Assembly (NCBI GenBank): GCA_945904015.1
Contig: CAMDPK010000064.1
Span: 1-38,344, forward strand
Direction: 5' to 3'
DNA: 38,344 nt
Origin: Candidatus Kuenenia stuttgartensis
GTDB taxonomy: Bacteria > Planctomycetota > Planctomycetia > Planctomycetales > Planctomycetaceae
Both the position numbers and the translations under genes were made by a program. Shown here piece after piece: positions 1-10,617 of the stretch. A model generated the notes under the pieces. It was given only the letters and a program-made list of their open reading frames with translations, ran no database searches and was not told the origin of the DNA. Numbering within the stretch: the first letter of the stretch is position 1; every line of letters starts with the position of its first letter.

Positions 1-39
1 TTTGTGGACGTCCAAACCAACGAACCGTAGCTTACTCAT
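1..39 (-). CDS. IS110-family transposase, N-terminal 13 codons only (partial)
   Basis: Starting at the ATG on complement 37-39, the minus strand reads MSKLRFVGLDVHK and leaves the window at base 1. Gly-Leu-Asp-Val-His-Lys is the characteristic first strand of the RuvC-like DEDD domain of IS110 transposases, and its Asp is the first acidic catalytic residue. A GGGAGG Shine-Dalgarno sequence lies nine bases upstream. The rest of the enzyme (remaining acidic residues and the C-terminal Tnp20 domain with its catalytic serine) is outside the window, so intactness cannot be judged. The family call rests on 13 residues plus the leader, but the motif is distinctive and the position explains the truncation of the next gene. 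Confidence 0.75.
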   Translation of the reverse strand, partial: MSKLRFVGLDVHK

Positions 40-135
40 CGGACCAGTCCTCCCGTTTGTGGCTCTGTGTCGAACGGAACTCTCAAAACGCTCCGCTCAA
101 CTTAACCCACGCTGACGTGAGCGACTGGTCCTTCC
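1..135 (-). mobile_element. End of an IS110-family insertion sequence (partial)
   Basis: Read on the minus strand, this stretch gives a short untranslated leader, a GGGAGG ribosome-binding site nine bases before an ATG, and the first codons of an IS110-type transposase that leaves the window. The leader holds a 9-bp inverted repeat (41-49 with 123-131) and a small CACG/CGTG hairpin (108-119). IS110 elements lack classical terminal inverted repeats and target duplications, so the exact outer boundary cannot be read; about 131-150 is my estimate, because the downstream M56 gene begins there. In the IS110 group a bridge RNA is transcribed from the leader, whereas in the IS1111 group the noncoding RNA lies at the other end. 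About 100 nt is short for a full bridge RNA, so the subgroup is left open. Confidence 0.7.
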
Positions 136-138
136 ATA

Positions 139-3100
139 TTGTCTACGAATGAGCCAACCGATATCGGTCGTGCAACGCCTGATATCGTGGCCGACCCGCC
201 GCGGCGGGCCAGCGTCGGCTCGCGGACGCAAGCTGCGTCCACCACGGCGATCGCCGCTGGGCCGTCTTGGCTCGAACGCATTCGCCAACTCGTCGAAAGG
301 TATCTCACCTGGATCGTCGGTGTCTGGCTGTTCGGAGTGGCGATCTTGTCGCTGCGATTGCTAGCAGGTTGGCTCAGCGTGCAAAGATTACGACGCCGCG
401 CTCATCAACCCGCCAATGAAACTTGGCAAGCGATGCTCCGCCGCATCGCGGAACGATTGCGAGTCACTCGGCCGGTGAAACTGGTCGAGTCAGCTCTGGT
501 CGAAGTCCCAACGGTCATCGGCTGGCTGAGTCCGATGATTCTGCTCCCCGCCAGCGCGATGACCGGACTGACGACCGAGCAACTCGAAGCGCTGCTCGCA
601 CACGAACTCGCGCATGTGCGGCGGCACGATTACCTCATCAATCTGCTTCAAACGGTGGTCGAGACGCTGCTGTTCTATCACCCCGCCGTCTGGTGGGTCT
701 CGCACCGCATCCGTCTCGAACGAGAACACTGCTGTGACGACCTCGCGGTGCATGTCTGCGGCGACGGTCTGACGTATGCGAAAGCGCTCGTCGCGTTGGA
801 GGAGTTGCGTGCTCCGAAACTCGGCTTGGCGATGTCATCACGCGGCGGAAGTTTGCTGACGCGAGTCGCTCGCCTGCTCGGTCAAGCCGAGCAACAACGT
901 CGGCCGACCGGCTGGATCGCGGGCCTCTTGTCGTTGGTGTTGCTCACGATGGCCGGAGCGCTCGGCGCGGGTCTCCTGACCCCGCCGGACAAACCGACCG
1001 CAGGTCTTCCGAACAACACGCAACCAACAGAAACAAAATCAACCGACACGAACGAGGAGACCTCCGGTCCAACCCAGCGACAGGGTCAGGACACCCGTGC
1101 CGAGCGTGAATTGTTCGTGACTGTTGCCGAAGGCCAAACGCTCGACCTCGAATTCGAGCAATCCGTCAAGACGGTCGAAGGTTTCGATTTGAGGATGCTG
1201 ACGGTCACAACGCCCTCGCCAACGACGGCGCGAGTGAAAGGTGTGATCGTCGGATTGACGATCGTAACAGTGACGGACGTCAATGGGACCGAGTTCACTG
1301 TTCCGATTGAGGTACTGCCGAAGTCTAATTCTGAATTGAACAAGCCAGCCACAACCACATTCCGCCCCAAGCCAAGAAAGAACCCACTGCTGCGTCCTAT
1401 CCAGATTGGCCAAAACAAAATGTCGGTCGTACTTGGCGTTCAGCAGCCTCGCTTCGTGGAATTTCCAAATCGGATTTTTCGCATCGACGGTTTTGATCCA
1501 TTGGTGATCAATGTCGGTGCGATGTCCCCTTACCAATTGCGAGTGACGGGGCTGGCCATTGGGAAAACGTCATTCACTGCCGGGATCGAGGGTGACAAGC
1601 CGCTCACGGTTGAGTTTGAGGTGACACCATTCAAGCACAGCCGGGAGTCAATCATAAAACTCTTTGCGGCAACGGATGGCGATTTGCCAGGAGGAGAACT
1701 GCGGATCAGCGAAGTGGCGGGGGCGGGAGACCCGCGCCGAGCGCAAGTCGATGATCAGAAAGCCGTCCAGCGCGAAGAACTCATTCCCATTCACGGTCAA
1801 TGCGTTGGTGCAAAGACTGATCAGCCGATCGAGGATGCCGAAGTGCGGCTCTATCGGTTGGACCGAACTCTTCGGAAGAATTCGTTGATCATTGCGACGC
1901 GAACCGATGCGACCGGTCGGTTTGATTTGGGTACGTTTCCAGAACTCGGCGAGGGGCAAAATTATTTTGTCGGTGTGCGAGCGAAAGGTTTCGCGTCCTC
2001 GTTGAGCGCGACGCGCCACAATCGTAGGTCTCTGGAGCGATCTGCGCCACTGATGCTCCGCTTGTCGCCGGCAGCGACATTGAGTGGCACTGTCCTGGGG
2101 CCGGACGATCAACCGCTGGCGGACGTGAAGGTGAATCTCGGCGTGGATTGGATTCCCGGAATCCGCAGCACGACGACTGATGCCAAGGGGCAGTTTGCTC
2201 TCGACGATGTCACCGAAATCGTGGAGGGATCAAGTCGAGGGCGTATAGTTTTGGAGCACGCCGAACTGGGCCGCAAGGATGTTTGGTATTCGCGCTGTCC
2301 TGACACGCTGGACGTGAAGTTTGTCGCTCCCGCAATTGTTGAAGGAACGGTCCTAAACGCGGATGGATCGACCGCTCGAAATGAAACGCTGCATTGCCAG
2401 TCCACTCATGCGGAGCGTGCGATCGTCCCTGGTCCCGCCGAGCACAGCGTGACGACGGACGACCAAGGTCGATATCGCTTCGCGTTTCAAGTGGCGGGAA
2501 AGATCAACCTATTGCACATGGCCCGAAATCCAGATTTCGTGGCTGAGGCGATCGAATCAATTGAGGTCATTAACGGTCAAACGGTGACGGCTCCTCCAAT
2601 GACGTTGGTAAATGGAGGCCTCATCGTTGGGCAAGTCATCGACGCCGATACGGGTAAGCCGGTCGTCATCCGGCCGTTCGAGAGTTTTCATGTGGGCGCG
2701 CATGGACCAAGCCGTCCGAACAGCAGTCCTATGGTGGTCGTCGCTTATGTGAAACCTGACGGAACGTACTCTTTACGAGTTCCTCCGGGCCGTAGCTACC
2801 CGTATTTGGGCCGCAGCAGTAACTCCACAGCCAACGGCCCTAATTGGTCGATCACCGTTGGAGCCTACGATCCGTTGAAGGCTCTCGAACAACCGATCGA
2901 TGTGCTGGAAGGCCAAACGATCGAACTCAATTTTGAAGTCAGCCTTACTCGACGTAAAAACGTGCCCGCGATTTCAAAGCTTCAGTCCATCGAGCGCAGC
3001 TCTCCTGATGCACCACTCAATAAATCGGATGCTCGTGATGGACGTGGGACTACAAACGTCGGCCGGTTTGTCGGGCGAGTGCGGCTGAAGACGGAGAAGG

Positions 3101-5460
3101 CGTTGCCGGATTTGGAGAAGGTGGCGGTGCCGGCCGGAAAAGTGTTGGATGAGTCGTTGGTGTTCTCGAAGGACGGCGGCTTAGCGAATGTGTTCGTCTA
3201 TTTGCGGAAGCCGACGTTTCCGATTGAGCCGCCGTCGGAGGCGAAACTCGCGAAGCCGTTCGTATTGATCGCGGAGGACGGAAAGTTCTGGCCCCATGCG
3301 GCGATGGTCCGAGTTGGGCAGCCGATCGTTCTCGAAAACCGAGACATTGAAGGAGTCAATTTTCATCTGCAACTATCGAGGAATGGCTCGCAAAACATTG
3401 CGGTGGTTGGTGGCGAGAGATTCAGAAGCAAGCCACTCAGTAAATCCGAGAGTTATCCGCTGCCAGTGACGTCCGACTTGCAGCGGTGGAAAAAGGCGCA
3501 CCTTTTTGCTGTCGATCACCCATTCGTCGCCGTGACGGATCATGACGGCCACTTCGTCATCAACTGTCTGCCTCCCGGCGAACACGAATTCCTTGCCTGG
3601 CACGAGCGGGTCGGCTACTTGGCGAAGTCACTCGTCATCACGATCAAGCCGAGCGAAGACGTGCAGTCCGAATTGGAATACGCGCCGGATCGTCTCAAGC
3701 TCACCGAGGCCGAAGTGCTGGCTTGGGGCAATCGACTGATTGATGCCAAGTGGATTCCGAGAGCGATCGTGCCTCGGCCTGCGGCCCCGAAGAAAGAGGA
3801 CGAGGGCAAGGCTGACTTGTCAGAGACTCCTGACACGAAGCAACCGCCACAAAAACAACTGAAGGTCGAAACGGAAGCAGAGCAAGCTCGGCGAGCGATC
3901 ATCCGCCAGCGGGCGGAGAATGACGTCACTGTTCGATTTGCGAAGAAGAGTGCCGAAGTCGCCAAAGCAGAATGGGAAAAACTCTTGGCCGCCAATCGCA
4001 GCGTACCGGGAGCGATCTCGGAGTCCGAGGTTCGCCGAGCGAAAGCAAAGTACGAGATCGCTCTGTTGCAAATCGAGCACGCTGAAGCGGAGCGAGCAGC
4101 AGCTCGCTCGCAGCTTGAGGACAAAACGCTCGACGAGCCGTCCCCGAAAACGGTCGAACTTCGCCAGCGAGCGGCGAAGACCGCCGCCGAAATCGCCAAG
4201 GCCAATGCCGAAATCGTGAAGGCTGCCATCGAACGCGCCGTCGCCTTTTTGAAAACTCAGCAGCAAGAAAATGGTGCGTGGCAAGGGATGCCGGCTGATG
4301 GAGTGACCGCTCTTTGTGCCGCCGCGTTGTTGCAAGCGGGTGTGAAGGCCGATGATCCCGTCATGCAGCGGGCGTTGGCTCAACTGCGGAAGATCGAACA
4401 GTCGCTGAGTTACACGGTTGCGTTGCAGACGATGGTCTTCTGCTGGGCTTCGCCGAAGGAAGATGCGGAATTGATTCTGCGAAATGTCGAGTGGCTGGAG
4501 AAAGCTCAAGTGACGAAAGGTGAGCTGCGCGGGGCGTGGAGCTACGCGGTCACGAACCTCGGCGTTGGCGATGGTTCGTGTTCGCGGTTCGCGGTGATGG
4601 GCCTGCACGCGGCGAAGCGAGCGGGCTTCGCGGTGAAGGCCGAGACTTGGCGGCACGTCAGCGATTATTGGCTGACGACTCAAAAGGATCAGGGTCGCTG
4701 GGGCTACACGCCGCAATCGGCACCGACACCCACGATGACTCTGGCGGGGATCGCGTGCCTCGCGACTGCGAATCGGTACTTGCCGCAGGATGAGCAAACG
4801 AAGACTCGCGAAGCCGCGATGCGCAAACCGGCCGAGTATCTGGAAAAGGTGATCCCCGATTTGACGAAGGCGGGATTCGCGCTTTACGCCCTGCAATCGC
4901 TCGAACGAGCCGGCCACATCAGCGGCATCAAGGAGTTTGGCAAGCTCGATTGGCAAGCCGATCTGACGAAACGGCTGTTGGAAACGCAGCATCCCAACGG
5001 AAGTTGGAAAGGGAGCACGCCGACCGAAAGCGAACTCGTCGCCACCTGCTTCGCGTTGCTCGCGCTGACGGGACAGCCGGAGACGAAGCTGGTCGCCCAC
5101 CGGGTGCGGATCGAGCCTCGCGACGCAGGGGGAAAAATGCAAATTCGTACCAACTTGATCGTGACATCCACACCACCTCGGCAGCGCACCGAGATCAGTG
5201 GCGGCGTACGAATCGAAGCGATCGAGCCGGATGGATCGAAGTGGCGCATCGAAGCCGATCAGGCAATCATCGAATCTGGTACTGGAGTCAATGACAAATT
5301 CGAGTTGTCTGGTAGTGACGTGACGCGCATCGTATGCACTGGCTCGGTGAAGATGGTGGGGGGGCAAGGCGATCAATTGACGGAAGTGACGGCAGAGAAT
5401 CTGGAATTGGATTTCCAAAAGAACGAAGGTTGGCTTAACCAATCCCAAATACGGCCGTGA
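139..5460 (+). CDS. M56 (BlaR1-type) peptidase multidomain protein, 5'-truncated
   Basis: A 1773-residue reading frame whose first possible start is the TTG at 139, after a stop at 118-120. Visible parts: membrane segment about 55-77; M56 zinc peptidase with HELAH at 155-159 and the downstream EREHCCDD at 194-201; second membrane segment 258-280; two pilus-formation N-terminal-like beta domains (about 325-395 and 428-500); four carboxypeptidase-regulatory/CnaB-like repeats (about 549-935); a cupredoxin-like stretch (about 998-1175); an alanine/glutamate-rich coiled coil (1244-1370); squalene-cyclase/prenyltransferase-like helical repeats (1360-1655); and a C-terminal OstA/LptA-like beta domain. 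BlaR1-type proteins normally carry two or three more N-terminal helices, and often a BlaI repressor gene lies upstream. Both are absent, and an IS110 end abuts the start, so I infer truncation by insertion. Three copies of a 29-bp repeat lie inside the frame. Function beyond a membrane metallopeptidase sensor is unknown. Confidence 0.8.
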   Translation: MSTNEPTDIGRATPDIVADPPRRASVGSRTQAASTTAIAAGPSWLERIRQLVERYLTWIVGVWLFGVAILSLRLLAGWLSVQRLRRRAHQPANETWQAMLRRIAERLRVTRPVKLVESALVEVPTVIGWLSPMILLPASAMTGLTTEQLEALLAHELAHVRRHDYLINLLQTVVETLLFYHPAVWWVSHRIRLEREHCCDDLAVHVCGDGLTYAKALVALEELRAPKLGLAMSSRGGSLLTRVARLLGQAEQQRRPTGWIAGLLSLVLLTMAGALGAGLLTPPDKPTAGLPNNTQPTETKSTDTNEETSGPTQRQGQDTRAERELFVTVAEGQTLDLEFEQSVKTVEGFDLRMLTVTTPSPTTARVKGVIVGLTIVTVTDVNGTEFTVPIEVLPKSNSELNKPATTTFRPKPRKNPLLRPIQIGQNKMSVVLGVQQPRFVEFPNRIFRIDGFDPLVINVGAMSPYQLRVTGLAIGKTSFTAGIEGDKPLTVEFEVTPFKHSRESIIKLFAATDGDLPGGELRISEVAGAGDPRRAQVDDQKAVQREELIPIHGQCVGAKTDQPIEDAEVRLYRLDRTLRKNSLIIATRTDATGRFDLGTFPELGEGQNYFVGVRAKGFASSLSATRHNRRSLERSAPLMLRLSPAATLSGTVLGPDDQPLADVKVNLGVDWIPGIRSTTTDAKGQFALDDVTEIVEGSSRGRIVLEHAELGRKDVWYSRCPDTLDVKFVAPAIVEGTVLNADGSTARNETLHCQSTHAERAIVPGPAEHSVTTDDQGRYRFAFQVAGKINLLHMARNPDFVAEAIESIEVINGQTVTAPPMTLVNGGLIVGQVIDADTGKPVVIRPFESFHVGAHGPSRPNSSPMVVVAYVKPDGTYSLRVPPGRSYPYLGRSSNSTANGPNWSITVGAYDPLKALEQPIDVLEGQTIELNFEVSLTRRKNVPAISKLQSIERSSPDAPLNKSDARDGRGTTNVGRFVGRVRLKTEKALPDLEKVAVPAGKVLDESLVFSKDGGLANVFVYLRKPTFPIEPPSEAKLAKPFVLIAEDGKFWPHAAMVRVGQPIVLENRDIEGVNFHLQLSRNGSQNIAVVGGERFRSKPLSKSESYPLPVTSDLQRWKKAHLFAVDHPFVAVTDHDGHFVINCLPPGEHEFLAWHERVGYLAKSLVITIKPSEDVQSELEYAPDRLKLTEAEVLAWGNRLIDAKWIPRAIVPRPAAPKKEDEGKADLSETPDTKQPPQKQLKVETEAEQARRAIIRQRAENDVTVRFAKKSAEVAKAEWEKLLAANRSVPGAISESEVRRAKAKYEIALLQIEHAEAERAAARSQLEDKTLDEPSPKTVELRQRAAKTAAEIAKANAEIVKAAIERAVAFLKTQQQENGAWQGMPADGVTALCAAALLQAGVKADDPVMQRALAQLRKIEQSLSYTVALQTMVFCWASPKEDAELILRNVEWLEKAQVTKGELRGAWSYAVTNLGVGDGSCSRFAVMGLHAAKRAGFAVKAETWRHVSDYWLTTQKDQGRWGYTPQSAPTPTMTLAGIACLATANRYLPQDEQTKTREAAMRKPAEYLEKVIPDLTKAGFALYALQSLERAGHISGIKEFGKLDWQADLTKRLLETQHPNGSWKGSTPTESELVATCFALLALTGQPETKLVAHRVRIEPRDAGGKMQIRTNLIVTSTPPRQRTEISGGVRIEAIEPDGSKWRIEADQAIIESGTGVNDKFELSGSDVTRIVCTGSVKMVGGQGDQLTEVTAENLELDFQKNEGWLNQSQIRP
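958..986 (+). repeat. 29-bp coding-embedded repeat, copy 1
   Basis: The repeat begins GCGCTCGGCGCGGGTCTCC and ends in GACCCCGCC. Here it is translated as ALGAGLLTP at the end of the second membrane segment of the M56 protein. Related copies lie at 1081-1107, 1716-1744, 32221-32249 and 36974-37002. Confidence 0.8.
1081..1107 (-). repeat. 29-bp coding-embedded repeat, copy 2 (diverged, inverted)
   Basis: The reverse complement matches copy 1 with about two substitutions over the core. It is translated as QGQDTRAER in the linker after the second membrane segment of the M56 protein. Confidence 0.6.
1716..1744 (-). repeat. 29-bp coding-embedded repeat, copy 3 (inverted)
   Basis: The reverse complement reads GCGCTCGGCGCGGGTCTCCC followed by GCCCCCGCC. 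It is translated as AGAGDPRRA between the second pilus-like domain and the first carboxypeptidase-regulatory domain of the M56 protein. Confidence 0.75.
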
Positions 5461-5535
5461 GGCGGCTTTGGTGGCGATGTCCTGCAAAATGCGAGACAGT
5501 GTTTGGGTGACTCACTCGTTTCGTCGGATGTGCCA

Positions 5536-5660
5536 GGGTCAGGTCTTCAAATTTCATTTTTGGGCACCGCAATCCGCCCCAGACTCTAATTCCAACTTGC
5601 CATTCCAATCGACATCGAGCTTATTCGTGAGGCCAAAAATGAAATTTGAAGACCTGACCC
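5536..5660. repeat. MITE/REP-like element with perfect 28-bp inverted repeats
   Basis: The left arm 5536-5563 and right arm 5633-5660 are exact reverse complements, separated by 69 bases. The arm contains GACCTGACCC next to AAATTTGAAG. From memory this sequence type recurs in genomes carrying REP-associated tyrosine transposases, but that link is inference. The right arm contains the ATG (5639) used by the sulfatase and encodes its first seven residues, so the element defines the 5' end of that gene. Confidence 0.85.
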
Positions 5661-7357
5661 CTGCGCTTCTCGTTGCTTGGACGTTGCTGTTGCTGGAAGT
5701 CGCCGAGACGAGCGGCAACGACAAGCCAACTCGGCCAAACATCGTCGTGATCATGTCGGATGACATGGGGTATTCGGATCTCGGCTGCTACGGCGGCGAG
5801 ATCAAGACGCCGAATCTCGACAAGCTGGCGGCGGGTGGGTTGCGGTTCACGCAGTTCTACAACACCGCGCGGTGTTGCCCGACGCGAGCGGCGTTGCTCA
5901 CGGGGTTGTATCCGCATCAGGCGGGTATCGGGCACATGATGGAGGACCGTGGGCACAACGGTTATCGCGGAGACCTCAATCGGCAGTGTGCGACGTTCGC
6001 CGAGGTGCTCAAGCCGGCGGGGTACGGGACGTATGCGGTCGGCAAATGGCACGTCACGAAGCACATCCAGCCGGACGGGCCGAAGCACAACTGGCCGTTG
6101 CAGCGCGGGTTCGATCGCTTCTACGGGACGATCACCGGAGCCGGCAGTTTTTACGATCCGGGAACGCTGACTCGCGACAACACGAACCTCTCGCCGTTCG
6201 CGGATGCCGAGTATCAGCCGAAGCGGTTCTACTACACCGACGCGATCACCGATCATGCGATTCGCTTTGTCGGCGAGCATTGCGACAAGCAGGCCGAGAA
6301 ACCTTTCTTGCTCTACATGGCTTACACGGCGGCGCATTGGCCGATGCACGCGCTGGAAGAGGACATCGCCAAATATCGCGGCGTGTACGACGCTGGGTAT
6401 GACGCGATCCGGAAGGCTCGGTTGAAACGGCTGCACGAGTTGGGACTGATGCCGACTGGGTGGACTCCGGCACCGACGGTCGGCGATTGGTCGAAGCTGG
6501 CCGACAACGAGCAACGCCGCGCCTGGGAGATTCGCTGCATGGAGGTCTATGCCGCGATGATCGACCGCATGGATCAGAACATCGGACGCTTCGTCGCGGA
6601 ACTGTCTCAGCGCGGGAAGCTCGACAACACGCTGATCCTGTTCCTGCAAGACAACGGCGGCTGCCAAGAGGTCATCGGCCGACAAGAGCAGATGACTCGC
6701 TCAGCGAAGCCAACGCTGCCGCCGATCGCGGCTGATGCGATTCGGCTCGATGTCATCCCGAAGCAGAACCGCGCGGGAGTGCCGACTCAGCAAGGCCCGC
6801 ACGTTCTGCCCGGTCCAGAAGACACCTACATCGCCTACGGACTGAATTGGGCGAATGTCTCGAACACGCCATTTCGCGAGTACAAGCACTTCGTCCACGA
6901 AGGGGGCATCTCGACGCCGCTGATCGCTCATTGGCCGAGCGGAATTTCTCGCCGCAGTGCGTTCGAGCCTCAGCCGGGACACCTGATCGACATCATGGCA
7001 ACGTGCGTCGATTTGTCCGGCGCGGCGTACCCGCCGGTACTGCGGTCTGAGCCGATTCATCCGCTTGAAGGCCGCAGCCTCGCTCCGGCGTTCACGGGAA
7101 AGAAGATCGAACGAGACGCGATCTATTGGGAGCATGAAGGGAACCGCGCGATCCGCGAAGGCTCGTGGAAGCTCGTCGCGAAGGAAGACAAACCGTGGGA
7201 GCTGTACGACCTAGCCGCCGATCGCACCGAACAGCACGACCTCGCCACCTCGCAGCCAGAGCGATTACAACGACTCGCCGCCAAGTGGGACGACTGGGCC
7301 AAACGCGCGAATGTTTTGCCGCTCGGCACTTGGAAAGCAAAAGCAGCGCTGAAGTAG
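5639..7357 (+). CDS. Type I sulfatase (arylsulfatase-like), exported
   Basis: 572 residues from the ATG at 5639. This is an alkaline-phosphatase-superfamily sulfatase that hydrolyses sulfate esters, in planctomycetes typically of sulfated polysaccharides. The metal-binding N-terminal DDMG appears in IVVIMSDDMGYSDLGCYGG, and the modification motif CCPTR has C79 as the predicted formylglycine residue. GKWH and a late DNGG motif are also present, and the C-terminal region reads IREGSWKLV and WELYDL as in this family. A hydrophobic stretch (about residues 9-23) suggests a signal peptide, but its n-region is unusual because MKFEDLT is encoded by the arm of the inverted repeat at 5536-5660. The native start was probably replaced. 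The frame stays open upstream to a TTG at 5468, but that part runs through the repeat and is not convincing coding sequence. No anaerobic sulfatase-maturating enzyme is in the window. Confidence 0.93.
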   Translation: MKFEDLTPALLVAWTLLLLEVAETSGNDKPTRPNIVVIMSDDMGYSDLGCYGGEIKTPNLDKLAAGGLRFTQFYNTARCCPTRAALLTGLYPHQAGIGHMMEDRGHNGYRGDLNRQCATFAEVLKPAGYGTYAVGKWHVTKHIQPDGPKHNWPLQRGFDRFYGTITGAGSFYDPGTLTRDNTNLSPFADAEYQPKRFYYTDAITDHAIRFVGEHCDKQAEKPFLLYMAYTAAHWPMHALEEDIAKYRGVYDAGYDAIRKARLKRLHELGLMPTGWTPAPTVGDWSKLADNEQRRAWEIRCMEVYAAMIDRMDQNIGRFVAELSQRGKLDNTLILFLQDNGGCQEVIGRQEQMTRSAKPTLPPIAADAIRLDVIPKQNRAGVPTQQGPHVLPGPEDTYIAYGLNWANVSNTPFREYKHFVHEGGISTPLIAHWPSGISRRSAFEPQPGHLIDIMATCVDLSGAAYPPVLRSEPIHPLEGRSLAPAFTGKKIERDAIYWEHEGNRAIREGSWKLVAKEDKPWELYDLAADRTEQHDLATSQPERLQRLAAKWDDWAKRANVLPLGTWKAKAALK

Positions 7358-7383
7358 GTGATGTCGGCGTAGCTGACGACTAT

Positions 7384-7493
7384 GTAGCCATCACGCTCCG
7401 CGTGATGAGCCGAGCGCTTCACAACCCCCCAACCCGTGAAAACGTCCATCGCTGTGAAGCCTGCGGCTCGTCACGCGGAGCGGTGACGGCTAC
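7384..7493. repeat. Inverted-repeat element between sulfatase and clpB
   Basis: The left arm (about 7384-7424, starting GTAGCCATCACGCTCCGCG) and right arm (about 7451-7493) are imperfect reverse complements of about 42 bases around a short loop. It begins 27 bases after the sulfatase stop and could act as a terminator hairpin, although no U-tract follows. The remaining 170 bases to clpB hold no gene that I can support. Confidence 0.75.
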
Positions 7494-7666
7494 GTTTCTG
7501 CGGCTTCGCCGTGCGACCGGTTGCGTCTGTCGCTCGTCCTCGGCACTCTCGCCAAAAAACTTCCGCGACTGGTCTGCCGTTTGCCTTCTTGGGTGGTGAC
7601 TGTCAATTCGGCTGCCAATTGATTCGTGGCGTTGAAGCCGGAATTGGCGGCGGGAGGAGACTCATC

Positions 7667-10297
<2,631 letters not shown>

Positions 10298-10343
10298 TTT
10301 CGAGACCAGCCCGACGCGCGAGGTTTGGTGGGCCGTTATGCGG

Positions 10344-10561
10344 TTCCGCCCCGAAGGGGCAGCAACAAAATAGCCCAGGGCAAGTGACCAACGGGAGCGC
10401 CGCCGTGGGTTGAGGAATGACCTCAGATCAAAAGCCCTGAAGGGGCGAAACTCATTCGATCGGTTTGTGAGTATCGCCCTTTCAGGACTTCAGAATTTCA
10501 AAGATTTCCGTACCCAGGGCGTTGCCCTGGGCTGGCATATTGCTGCCCCTTCGGGGCGGAA
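10344..10561. repeat. Structured inverted-repeat element (CCCC-GAA-GGGG / TAGCC type)
   Basis: It fills the clpB/rsmH convergent gap. The left arm 10344-10382 contains a GCCCC-GAA-GGGGC hairpin, then TAGCCCAGGGC. The right arm 10522-10561 is its reverse complement, with 22 exact bases at the outer end and 11 at the inner. A further hairpin (about 10433-10488) sits between them. It shares its layout with the elements at 12834-13070 and 30758-30990. No open reading frame of note lies within 10298-10617. Confidence 0.75.
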
Positions 10562-10617
10562 TCACAGTCGAGCGCAGGATCAATTCACGCCGGCGAAGAC
10601 TTTGAAAACCGAGGTTG

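Noticed and set aside
3820-5487. 555-aa open frame on the minus strand opposite the M56 gene
   Set aside because: It mirrors the third-codon-position GC bias of the real gene, has no recognisable domain, and is rich in Arg, Leu and His as antisense frames are.
5468-5638. Upstream extension of the sulfatase to a TTG
   Set aside because: It would run through the left arm and spacer of the inverted repeat and would bury the hydrophobic signal-like segment.
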